From contig NZ_JAALGD010000011.1 in the NCBI RefSeq assembly GCF_011059135.1, positions 1 through 64,000 on the forward strand: a stretch of DNA of 64,000 nt. Reading direction: 5' to 3'. The notes beneath the pieces are model-generated. The model made no database searches. It worked only from the letters and a program-made list of their open reading frames with translations, and was not told the DNA's origin. Positions 18,792-26,115 of the stretch are shown piece by piece; position 1 is the stretch's first letter; each line of letters begins with the position of its first letter. The position numbers and the translations under genes were made by a program. The stretch is from Brevibacillus sp. SYP-B805 (GTDB lineage: Bacteria; Bacillota; Bacilli; Brevibacillales; Brevibacillaceae).

Positions 18792-20831
18792 CTACTTGCC
18801 TTGTGTTTGAACATTTCTCCAAAAACGGTACAGAACGGCTGCCGCCTCCGCCCGGGTGATCACCGCTTGCGGATCAAAACGGCCATCGGCTCTGCCCAGC
18901 ATCCATCCGTGGGACGTACACAGGGCGACCGCCTCCCGGTCCAGTTCCGGAATCATCTGCAAGTCGGTGAAGCGAAGCGGCTCAATGCTCCCGCCTCCAC
19001 CGTACGCCTGCGCCAGCCGAGAAGCGATCTCCAGCCGGCTGATGCCTGCGCCGTCATCCCGCTGCTCGCCCACGGCTTCTTTTTCGCTGATCCGGGCAAG
19101 CATGGCGGCAAATTCCTGGCGTGTCACGGTATCGGTCAGCCCGAATCGGAGAGGGGATTTGCCTTTCACGACACCGACAGCGGCAAGCGCCTGGACGGGC
19201 TCCCTGGCCCAAGCGTATCCGGCCGGCGCATCCAGCACATCCTGGAACGATGCCTGCGCGGACATCACCACCATGTCTCCAGGGGTCTCAACCACCGCTT
19301 TCGCCTTCTCCTCCTCGATGGTGACGAGGGGCGTCGCGGCCTGCCAGCCTGCCTGCCCGCCTGTCCGCACATACAGGCTCGGCCATCCGCCCTCCTCCGG
19401 CACACCTGTCAGCGGCCAGTTGATCTGATAAGCCACCGCTCCCGCCATGCTGCTCTCCAATCGATAGGAGGCCGTCAGTGGCTGCAGCGTGCCGGTCCAG
19501 CCGTTCCTGATCTCCTCCACCTGTGCGGTCTGTTCCTGATCATCATAGAATTGCACCGTCAGCTGGAAGGGATCGGCCCCGATGGTGAGCGGCTGCTTCA
19601 GCAACAGGTCCGTGCGCCAATTGCCTCTGGCGATCCCGAGCCGCGCGCCCGCTTGCCGCATCGCTTCCCACGCTTCCCGGTCCACCAGGATTTGGTATTT
19701 CGTCGTCTCCTGGTCCGACGGCAGTCCGATCAGGAGCGTCGGTTTCAGCTCCTTTAGCAGCGGCTTGTACAGGGTAGAGCTCTCCAGCATCTCCTGCAGC
19801 TTTTCCTGAAATTCCGCCTGGGCCGCCAGCAGTTTCTTGGCGTCTTCGCCGGGAAGCTCGATCACTCTTGTCGTTTCCCAACTCTCCTTTTTGGGAACGG
19901 CGAAGGTGGCGGCCCGCTCGCATGCGGCTTGCAGAAACAGGCCGACATCGGCCACGAAACCGCGCTGTTTTTCGATGCTGTATTCGGCGAGATCAAAAAA
20001 CAGATCTTCGGCGATGCGTGCAATCGTCTCTACATCTTCCGCAAAGGTGAGCTGGTTCAACGCTTTTTCCACATTGACCGCGTCTTTGTTGGAAACCCGG
20101 TAGGCGATCCTGTCCTGTCCGCTTCCGTCACCGATTTCCGTATTGCCGTAATCGGAGGTGTAGAGCCATTCCACATCGTCGCCGTCTTCCAGCACGTAGC
20201 GGTCGACTGGCGCCTGAGGACCCACGCCATTTACCTTGTATACCCAGCCGCTGCCGGGTCCTTTGTCAAATTCCGCCAGTCCGGCGATGCTCTTGACGTA
20301 GAGATCATGACCATCGCCGTCGGGATCGGAAACCTCCACGTCCAACTCGTTTTCTTCCGCTGCATAAACCAGCAGGTCGTATACCGATGAACCCTTTTTG
20401 ATGCTCCAGCCCGACTTGGCGAGGATCTCTTCCTTGTCGAATCCCTCGATCCGCAAGGTGACGCCAATCTTCTTCTCCTCACCATTTTCTGCCTTCAGCG
20501 AGAAGGTATCGCTCACCGGGGTACGGGAATAAAGGGTGGCCACCGCCTTGCCGTTCGAGGCGGTTTCTGCCGGTTGGAACTGGATGCGGAAGGAGGCGCC
20601 TCCGCCTGCCACATCCTGAAAATAGACGGTCTGCCCCTGGGCATCCACGACGAGCAGCGCCACCTTGGGCGGATCATCCGCCCCCGTATGACCGCTGATG
20701 GTCACGGTGCTGCCGGATTGTTCCGCCTCAAGGGCGGCATCGGCCTGCGCGGCAATCCCGCTCACCGGGGGCATGGTGCATGTTGTCAACAGCAGGAGTA
20801 CGGCAAGCCATTTACCCAAACGTTTCCACAT
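18792..20831 (-). CDS. Exported DUF4430 protein with SLH domains
   Basis: A 679-residue protein with signal peptide, an N-terminal Ig-like region (about 35-115), and a DUF4430 domain (about 125-225) containing GSSVYDLLVYA, GSGWVYKVNG and EDGDDVEWLYT. A long unrecognised middle (about 230-530) follows, then SLH repeats at about 535-592 and 620-672, with a degenerate one between. It is the beta-domain counterpart to the SLH-anchored barrel protein encoded 70 bp downstream. SLH anchoring predicts display on the cell wall. Confidence 0.87.
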   Translation of the reverse strand: MWKRLGKWLAVLLLLTTCTMPPVSGIAAQADAALEAEQSGSTVTISGHTGADDPPKVALLVVDAQGQTVYFQDVAGGGASFRIQFQPAETASNGKAVATLYSRTPVSDTFSLKAENGEEKKIGVTLRIEGFDKEEILAKSGWSIKKGSSVYDLLVYAAEENELDVEVSDPDGDGHDLYVKSIAGLAEFDKGPGSGWVYKVNGVGPQAPVDRYVLEDGDDVEWLYTSDYGNTEIGDGSGQDRIAYRVSNKDAVNVEKALNQLTFAEDVETIARIAEDLFFDLAEYSIEKQRGFVADVGLFLQAACERAATFAVPKKESWETTRVIELPGEDAKKLLAAQAEFQEKLQEMLESSTLYKPLLKELKPTLLIGLPSDQETTKYQILVDREAWEAMRQAGARLGIARGNWRTDLLLKQPLTIGADPFQLTVQFYDDQEQTAQVEEIRNGWTGTLQPLTASYRLESSMAGAVAYQINWPLTGVPEEGGWPSLYVRTGGQAGWQAATPLVTIEEEKAKAVVETPGDMVVMSAQASFQDVLDAPAGYAWAREPVQALAAVGVVKGKSPLRFGLTDTVTRQEFAAMLARISEKEAVGEQRDDGAGISRLEIASRLAQAYGGGGSIEPLRFTDLQMIPELDREAVALCTSHGWMLGRADGRFDPQAVITRAEAAAVLYRFWRNVQTQGK

Positions 20832-20844
20832 ATGGATCCCCTGT

Positions 20845-22179
20845 CTACTTGACCGTTACGGAGAAGATGGCTCCGTCTTTTGCCACTTCCGGATTGTTCG
20901 CGAGGCCATACCAGTAGTTCACTTCAACGGTGTAGGTACCGCGCGCCAGCGTGAACCCGGCCGTCACGTACTCCGCATCAGCAGATTTCGTTTCCACGAT
21001 GCCGGTATCCACCACCTGCTTGCCTTTCATCACTTTGACCAGAACGGCAAGCGGCTTTTCCTCATCAGCAATCCCGCTCACCTCTGCCCGTACAAACAGC
21101 TGCTTGCTGGCGATGGTGTATGTGTTCTTGGACGGCTTCACCTCTTTGCCTTTCAGCAGGTTGGTCATCCCGTCAAACACATGGATATCCTCGGAAGCCT
21201 CTCCTTTGGAAAGATAAACGGTCAGCGCAGCCTTCTCCTTGTTGGTCAAACGCTCGTACAGGGTGGTTCCTTTCCGGATGGTTGCCAGGGAGATAAGCCC
21301 CTTTTCCGTCGTCATGGCGCTGGTCTCCCCGTTGGACCAGGCGCTTTGAAAGCTGCCGTCCTCCAGCTGGTTGCTCAGAACATACTCCACGCTTTTGTCC
21401 CAGGGAGCCTTCAACACGTCTTCCCCCACACTGGTCAAGGCGGTCAGCGCCTCCATGGTGGAGTCGGGGTTGTCGGCGATCGATCCGTCCGCTTTCCGCT
21501 CCTTCTCCAAGCGGTCGAGTATCTTTTCCTTCTCTTCCTCCACCCCGTCGATATCCCCCAGGAGATTCAACGCATGCAGCGTAAACGCGATATCGTCGGT
21601 ATAGGTGCCCCATTCCTCGGAGAAGTCGTCATACCGTTTCAGCAGGAATTCGGCCGCTTCCTCACGGTCGTAGTCGTAGCCGTACATCTCCAGGGCCACG
21701 ATGGACAGGACGTGGTTGAAAATGGTATACGTGTCGTCGCCCATCCGGCCGTTGGCATCCTGTCTTTTGACGATCTCTTCCAGCAGATTCTTGCCGTTGA
21801 AGTTGGTCGGGTCGTACCCGTTCTTCATCAAGGCAATGGCCAGTTTGGCAAATTGACCCGCTTCATCCAGCTCTTTGGCTTTCGTTGCCCAAAAATCGAA
21901 GGCGGTCAGATCATCCTTATCCTGCCATTTGCGGGAATCCAGCTTTTCGCCTGCCTGCGCAAGGCCGATCAGCTCCCAGTCAAAATCGGCAAACTGGTAG
22001 GCGCCATCCTCGTCATAGTAGTATTTCACGGCGTTCTGCATGGCCGTGTAAACTTTCTTTTCCAAATCTTTCGACGAAGCGGCTGCCGTAGGCTGAACCG
22101 AGACGACAGATGAAAACAGCAGCACGAACAGCAGCAGCCACGCCATCAGACGGCTGCCATGCTTGGTGTAGATTGACAT
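20845..22179 (-). CDS. Exported alpha/alpha-barrel (prenyltransferase-like) protein
   Basis: A 444-residue first gene of the cobalamin-riboswitch operon. A signal peptide (about 1-35) is followed by a helical-repeat region (about 40-330) with motifs QDANGRMGDD, QLEDGSFQSAWS and DSTMEALTAL, typical of squalene-hopene/prenyltransferase-like toroids. A C-terminal beta-rich domain (about 350-444) ends in GAIFSVTVK. No SLH domain, so it may be secreted or held by a partner. The start at 22179 is 9 nt from GGAGAGG; a longer reading would run into the riboswitch. Confidence 0.86.
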   Translation of the reverse strand: MSIYTKHGSRLMAWLLLFVLLFSSVVSVQPTAAASSKDLEKKVYTAMQNAVKYYYDEDGAYQFADFDWELIGLAQAGEKLDSRKWQDKDDLTAFDFWATKAKELDEAGQFAKLAIALMKNGYDPTNFNGKNLLEEIVKRQDANGRMGDDTYTIFNHVLSIVALEMYGYDYDREEAAEFLLKRYDDFSEEWGTYTDDIAFTLHALNLLGDIDGVEEEKEKILDRLEKERKADGSIADNPDSTMEALTALTSVGEDVLKAPWDKSVEYVLSNQLEDGSFQSAWSNGETSAMTTEKGLISLATIRKGTTLYERLTNKEKAALTVYLSKGEASEDIHVFDGMTNLLKGKEVKPSKNTYTIASKQLFVRAEVSGIADEEKPLAVLVKVMKGKQVVDTGIVETKSADAEYVTAGFTLARGTYTVEVNYWYGLANNPEVAKDGAIFSVTVK

Positions 22180-22220
22180 CCCCATCTTCCTCTCCGAAAT
22201 AAGAATGAGTTCCCGGCACA

Positions 22221-22253
22221 AGAAAACCCCCTTCCGGCATAGGGGAAGGGGGC
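22221..22253 (-). terminator. Rho-independent terminator of the cobalamin riboswitch
   Basis: Minus strand GCCCCCTTCCCC-tatgcc-GGAAGGGGGTTTTC. It lies between the aptamer and the first gene and is the probable expression platform. Confidence 0.85.
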
Positions 22254-22349
22254 TGCATCGTCCTGTCACAGGCATGCCCATGCGCACGCCAAACCTGAAC
22301 ATTCCGCGACCGTCTCCCTCTTCCGTCCATACCCGCAAAAGAGTTCCGC

Positions 22350-22500
22350 ATCGTCTTGGCAGGTCTCCTGGCTCGCACATCATCCGGCATTTCTTCCTTC
22401 CCAGCAAACAGCCAGTGGATGACAGAAACCCGTCCGTGCTCACAGTAGCGGGGACTGCAGTGGATTCGCACCACTTTCCCTTTTCAATGGCGAACGCCAT
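22350..22500 (-). ncRNA. Cobalamin riboswitch
   Basis: Minus-strand conserved blocks in order: GGGAAAGTGGTGCGAATCC, CTGCAGTCCCCGCTACTGTG, a GGGAAGG arm, and the B12 box GAGCCAGGAGACCTGCC (22358-22374). Downstream is a terminator and then a gene cluster ending in an ECF transporter. This assigns the whole operon to vitamin B12 uptake. Confidence 0.95.
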
Positions 22501-22534
22501 CACCAAGACGACTTTATGTGCTTGTCACTTCCAT

Positions 22535-22563
22535 ATTTTACAGAGGAACCGGGGATTGTTCAA
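22535..22563 (-). promoter_or_regulatory. Sigma-A promoter of the cobalamin uptake operon
   Basis: Minus strand -35 TTGAAC (22563-22558) and -10 TAAAAT (22540-22535) with a 17 bp spacer. Predicted transcription starts about 30 bp before the riboswitch aptamer. Confidence 0.75.
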
Positions 22564-22629
22564 GAAGATTGTGTCAATGGGCCGGAACCATACCCTCCAG
22601 TCTCCCTTTAACATCTGCCCTCCCTCACG

Positions 22630-22887
22630 TTACCTGCGCGCTTTCGCTCTGCCGATCTCTGCATCCAGATGGCGGATCGATTTCTGGTAGCGAAGCTCGT
22701 CCACCTGCCCTTTTTCATGGAGCCACTCGATGTAGTTGCGCAGGGAGAGCAGATCCACCCACGCCTCCTTGGCCTGGGGATTGCCGCCGGGAACCTCCCC
22801 TGTCACATCTCCATCCAAAACGGCTTTGGCCAGCTCCTTCGGGTGCATGCCCAGCCGGTACGCGATTTGATAGATGGCGATTTTCAT
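22630..22887 (-). CDS. Small hypothetical protein
   Basis: An 85-residue basic protein. The N-terminal part (IYQIAYRLGMHPKELAKAVL) could form a helix-turn-helix. Start at 22887 preceded by GGGAGTG. It lies upstream of, and on the same strand as, the B12 operon but has its own spacing and promoter. Not recognised. Confidence 0.55.
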   Translation of the reverse strand: MKIAIYQIAYRLGMHPKELAKAVLDGDVTGEVPGGNPQAKEAWVDLLSLRNYIEWLHEKGQVDELRYQKSIRHLDAEIGRAKARR

Positions 22888-23058
22888 TGTTCTTCACTCC
22901 CGATTGCGAAAAGGCTTGAAGCCTGGCACAAATTATCATCATTATCCACCGGTCGAAAGAAAAAGACAAGTTGCAGTCACCGAACAACCGCTTTATCCGC
23001 CACCCATCGCGGCATGAATCGATGCACCACACAATCCCTCCGCAGGTGAACTTCGGAG

Positions 23059-23087
23059 AACCCATCCTCTTTCCTCCACATAGGATA
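23059..23087 (+). promoter_or_regulatory. Possible sigma-K promoter of the SodC-like gene
   Basis: AACC at 23059-23062 and CATAGGATA at 23079-23087 with a 16 bp spacer match the mother-cell sigma-K pattern (AC near -35, CATAnnnTA at -10). The coding start follows about 40 bp later. Confidence 0.5.
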
Positions 23088-23125
23088 ATATGGGCAGCAA
23101 GATAAAACAATAAGCGGAGGGCTTT

Positions 23126-23695
23126 ATGAATCGATACATGAACGCTGGACAGTATTCACCTGTCGTGTCCTCAACTCCATCTCAACGGGTGCCGCATTGG
23201 GCCTATGCGCAGATACAAGGCGGTCCCCTTGCGCCAAATCTGAGCGGTTATGTGGTGTTTATCGACGTTCCCCACGGAACCGAGGTTTTCGTGGAAGTCG
23301 TTGGACTGCCACCCTATCAACCTGCTGCGGCACATCAGCAGCCAATCGGCCCCCATGGGTTCCATATTCACGATGGAGGGAGCTGTGAAGTGGGGAACCC
23401 GGATAACCCGTTTCAATCCGCCGGAGAACACTGGAATCCCACCCACCAGCCGCACGGAAATCATGCGGGAGATTTCCCTGTATTATTCTCCAACAACGGA
23501 TACGCGCGCATCAACTTTTTTACCAACCGTTTCCGCGTCTCAGACGTGATCGGGAAATCTATCATCATTCATCAAAACCCGGACGACTATCGTACCCAAC
23601 CAGCCGGCAATTCAGGAAAACGCTTGGCATGCGGAGTGATCCAGGCTGGATACGAACAATCCGTTCCCCATTCATTCCAAACGGGGAGCTATTGA
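23126..23695 (+). CDS. Cu/Zn superoxide dismutase-like protein
   Basis: A 189-residue SodC-family protein with all expected metal ligands. Copper ligands: His80, His82, His102 and His149. Zinc ligands: His102, His110, His113 and Asp116. The structural disulfide Cys87-Cys169 and active-site Arg166 are also present. Unlike YojM-type lipoprotein homologues it has no visible signal peptide. Together with the sigma-K-like promoter this suggests a spore-coat location. The N-terminal 20 residues are Ser/Pro/Gln-rich and unstructured. Confidence 0.85.
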   Translation: MNRYMNAGQYSPVVSSTPSQRVPHWAYAQIQGGPLAPNLSGYVVFIDVPHGTEVFVEVVGLPPYQPAAAHQQPIGPHGFHIHDGGSCEVGNPDNPFQSAGEHWNPTHQPHGNHAGDFPVLFSNNGYARINFFTNRFRVSDVIGKSIIIHQNPDDYRTQPAGNSGKRLACGVIQAGYEQSVPHSFQTGSY

Positions 23696-23754
23696 GAATC
23701 GCCCACTGTACGCAGCCACCCCTGTTCGACAAGGATTTGCGCATGATGCGCATG

Positions 23755-23802
23755 GAGCGGGTGTCGGGAATCGAACCCGCGCCAGCTCGACATCTGCTCT
23801 TT
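23755..23802 (-). pseudogene. tRNA-Gly 3'-end fragment
   Basis: Minus strand GCGGGTTCGATTCCCGACACC followed by CGCTCCA repeats the T arm, acceptor 3' strand and CCA of the intact tRNA-Gly at 25906. The 5' half does not fold as a tRNA. It is in the same orientation as the intact gene, which lies about 2.1 kb away. Confidence 0.65.
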
Positions 23803-23822
23803 CAACACTGATCCGCATGATC

Positions 23823-23857
23823 TTGACAAAACGCTACGAAGTAACTAAAATGGTTAC
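23823..23857 (+). promoter_or_regulatory. Promoter and palindromic operator of the Rrf2 gene
   Basis: -35 TTGACA (23823-23828) and -10 TAAAAT (23846-23851) with a 17 bp spacer. The inverted repeat GTAAC-N7-GTTAC (23841-23857) spans the -10. A related GTAAC-N7-GTTAT lies at 24330-24346 upstream of the next gene, suggesting control of both by the Rrf2 protein. Confidence 0.7.
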
Positions 23858-23873
23858 AACGGTGGTGGTTCAC

Positions 23874-24290
23874 TTGAAACAAATCAGCACGCGGTTTTCC
23901 ATTGCGGTGCATACCCTTTCCCTGATCGCGGTCAGTCCGAATGATTGTACCGGGGACTACATCGCAGGTAGCGTAAATACAAATCCGGTCGTCATCCGGA
24001 GAATCATGGGAATGTTAAAGAAGGCCGGGTTGGTTGACGTACGTCCGGGGGTAGGAGGTGCTTCCCTGCTCAAGGATCCCAACCAGATTACACTCCTTGA
24101 TGTTTATCGGGCTGTGAATGTGACAGAGGAAAACCAACTGTTTCGCATACACGAAAACCCCAATATTCGCTGCCCGGTTGGGCGGAATATCGAGCAAGTC
24201 CTCCAAACAGAATTGAGAGACGCGCAATCCGCGCTGGAACAAAGGCTGGCACAAACGACGCTGGCACAATTGATCGATAGGTTCAAATAA
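23874..24290 (+). CDS. Rrf2 family transcriptional regulator
   Basis: A 138-residue Rrf2-family winged-helix protein. The TTG start at 23874 is preferred because the promoter -10 lies at 23846-23851, excluding an upstream ATG at 23850. The wing region VVIRRIMGMLKKAGLVDVRPG is typical. Only one Cys lies in the later region (NIRCPVG), so it lacks the three-cysteine Fe-S cluster of IscR/NsrR and resembles the YwnA group of stress regulators. It probably represses itself and the downstream oxidoreductase. Confidence 0.85.
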   Translation: MKQISTRFSIAVHTLSLIAVSPNDCTGDYIAGSVNTNPVVIRRIMGMLKKAGLVDVRPGVGGASLLKDPNQITLLDVYRAVNVTEENQLFRIHENPNIRCPVGRNIEQVLQTELRDAQSALEQRLAQTTLAQLIDRFK

Positions 24291-24292
24291 AT

Positions 24293-24317
24293 GAAAGCTC
24301 CTTTTCGAGCTTTTATT
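24293..24317 (+). terminator. Rho-independent terminator of the Rrf2 gene
   Basis: AAAGCTC-cttttc-GAGCTTTTATTT directly after the stop codon. Confidence 0.7.
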
Positions 24318-24329
24318 TATACGCTTGTT

Positions 24330-24346
24330 GTAACCTTTTATGTTAT
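24330..24346 (+). promoter_or_regulatory. Candidate Rrf2 operator upstream of the quinone oxidoreductase gene
   Basis: GTAAC-cttttat-GTTAT has the same half-sites and 7 bp spacing as the palindrome over the Rrf2 promoter. Confidence 0.5.
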
Positions 24347-24385
24347 AACAAGACATATTACAACAAATGCATGGAGGTATCGACA

Positions 24386-25261
24386 ATGAAAATGTTGGTT
24401 ACTGGCGCAACAGGGAAACTGGGGACGAAAGTGGTAGAGACGCTGTTGAAATCTGTACCTGCGACTCAATTGGCGGTAAGCGTCCGTAATCCGGAGAAAG
24501 CGGAAAGCTTACGCGCCCGGGGAGTAGATGTCCGTCACGGAGACTTTGACCGTCCTGAAACCTTGGATGCGGCCTTTGCAGGGATTGACCGGCTCCTGAT
24601 CATTTCCACCGACGGGGACAATGAAACGAGAATTCGTCAGCATACGAATGCGGTAGAAGCAGCCGCACGGGCGAACGTCAAGTTCATTGCATATACCAGC
24701 TTGGCAAATGCAAGGGAAAGCCGATTGTTCCTTGCTCCCGTACACCGTGCCACGGAAGAAGCCATCCTGAAAACCGGCATCCCTTACTCCTTTTTGCGTA
24801 ACAACTGGTACTTGGAAAATGAGATTGCCAGCATTCAGGGTGTGCTGGCAGGAGCGCCTTGGGTAACGTCTGCCGGAGGCGGCAAGGTGGGATGGGCCCT
24901 GCAGCAGGATTATGCAGAGGCGGCGGCAGCGGTGCTGGCGGGCGACGGACACGAAAATACCATCTATGAGCTTTCCGGCAAGCCGATGACACAAGAAGAA
25001 CTGGCCGCGATTCTCGGCACTGTATTAGGGAAGGAAGTTCCTGTGCAGCAGGTTGATGATGCCGCTTATGCCGACATCATGAAAGGGGCAGGTGTACCGG
25101 AATTCGTTATTCCTTTTCTCGTAGCCATCCAGGCTGACATTCGGGCAGGTGCATTGGAAATCGAGAGCAACGATTTTGAAAAGCTGCTCGGTCGGCCAAC
25201 CACGTCAATCGACAAGGCCCTGCGTCAAATTGTTCAGGAAATCTCCCAAACAAAGAACTGA
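24386..25261 (+). CDS. NAD(P)-binding NmrA-like / NAD(P)H:quinone oxidoreductase (QOR2 type)
   Basis: A 291-residue atypical short-chain dehydrogenase with the N-terminal Rossmann motif VTGATGKLGTKVVE. Overall similarity is to YtfG/QOR2, which reduces quinones with NADPH. Later hallmarks include PYSFLRNNWYLEN and YELSGKPMTQEELAAILG. The start at 24386 follows GGAGGTATCGACA. Paired with an Rrf2 regulator, this looks like an electrophile- or quinone-stress response unit. Confidence 0.85.
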   Translation: MKMLVTGATGKLGTKVVETLLKSVPATQLAVSVRNPEKAESLRARGVDVRHGDFDRPETLDAAFAGIDRLLIISTDGDNETRIRQHTNAVEAAARANVKFIAYTSLANARESRLFLAPVHRATEEAILKTGIPYSFLRNNWYLENEIASIQGVLAGAPWVTSAGGGKVGWALQQDYAEAAAAVLAGDGHENTIYELSGKPMTQEELAAILGTVLGKEVPVQQVDDAAYADIMKGAGVPEFVIPFLVAIQADIRAGALEIESNDFEKLLGRPTTSIDKALRQIVQEISQTKN

Positions 25262-25266
25262 TCTCA

Positions 25267-25309
25267 CATGAAAAACCGATCTTTCCGAAGGGAAAGGTCG
25301 GTTTTCATG
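25267..25309. terminator. Bidirectional terminator
   Basis: A near-perfect palindrome, ATGAAA-ACCGATCTTTCC pairing with GGGAAAGGTCGGTTTTCAT, follows the oxidoreductase stop codon. Confidence 0.8.
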
Positions 25310-25357
25310 CAAAGATGGCTTTTCGAAGCTTGCTCTTCCATTCCGCTTGTGGGTTCG

Positions 25358-25386
25358 TTGTTCCCTCTCGCAGCCCGTGGTATAAT
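25358..25386 (+). promoter_or_regulatory. Sigma-A promoter of the YrdB-like gene
   Basis: -35 TTGTTC (25358-25363), -10 TATAAT (25381-25386), spacer 17 bp. Confidence 0.7.
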
Positions 25387-25447
25387 TTGGTTAACGAATT
25401 CATCCTGGGCTCCCGGTAATGGGGGCAATTTTTTTGGAGGTCATCTC

Positions 25448-25780
25448 ATGATAAAATCGGCTAATCTGGCCTTACGGTTCTTTCTGGAACTGTGTGGCCT
25501 TGCCGCACTCGGTTATTGGGGATTCCATACCGGAAAAGAACCGGTCACAAAGAGTGCGTTGGGCATTGGCACTCCACTGCTGATTGCGATTGTATGGGCG
25601 ATGCTCGGGTCCCCAGGTGCACCGGTGAAGTTATCTTTCCCCTTGCGTCTGCTGTTGGAGTTGGTTGTGTTCGGGATGCCGGCAATCGCACTATACGCTG
25701 CAGGAAAGCTTGGTTTAGCCGTGACGTATGGCATCGTGGTAGTGATCAACCGCATTCTGATGTTCATCTGGCAGCAATGA
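25448..25780 (+). CDS. YrdB family (DUF2568) membrane protein
   Basis: A 110-residue protein with four hydrophobic segments, matching the YrdB family (LRFFLELCGLAALGYWGF near the start). ATG at 25448 follows TTTGGAGGTCATCTC and lies downstream of a clear promoter at 25358-25386. Function of the family is unknown. Confidence 0.8.
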   Translation: MIKSANLALRFFLELCGLAALGYWGFHTGKEPVTKSALGIGTPLLIAIVWAMLGSPGAPVKLSFPLRLLLELVVFGMPAIALYAAGKLGLAVTYGIVVVINRILMFIWQQ

Positions 25781-25905
25781 TACTTCTATTCAGACGGTTT
25801 TACCAGGGCTCCCGGGCGTGGGGCTTTTGTTTTGTTTTTCGACTCGGCGGCCGGTTCTGTCATTCTCGGCAAAATAAAAAAAGCCTTCTGTTAAGGCTTC
25901 TCGCA

Positions 25906-25979
25906 TGGAGCGGGTGATGGGAATCGAACCCACGCCGCCAGCTTGGGAAGCTGGAGTTCTACCATTGAACTACACCCGC
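25906..25979 (-). tRNA. tRNA-Gly (anticodon CCC)
   Basis: The minus strand folds as a cloverleaf. Acceptor GCGGGTG pairs with CACCCGC, the D arm is AGTTCAATGGTAGAAC, and the anticodon stem CCAGC/GCTGG has loop TTCCCAA. The T loop is GTTCGATTCC, and CCA is encoded. Confidence 0.95.
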
Positions 25980-26115
25980 ATAATCGGCATTGTCGCACAG
26001 GCTTTTCAACCCGGCAGTTAGTAGTATACTAGATCAAGGCGTCCGGCGCAAGAGGTTTTTTTGCACAATTTTTCGGGCACAACTGAGAGGACCGGATGAT
26101 CCGGTCCCCGCTGCC

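Noticed and set aside
22180-22506. Upstream extension of the first B12-operon gene to 22506
   Set aside because: It would translate through the cobalamin riboswitch and terminator; a well-spaced start with GGAGAGG lies at 22179.
26034-26115. Possible further tRNA next to tRNA-Gly
   Set aside because: No second cloverleaf can be drawn; only the one tRNA-Gly(CCC) is supported.
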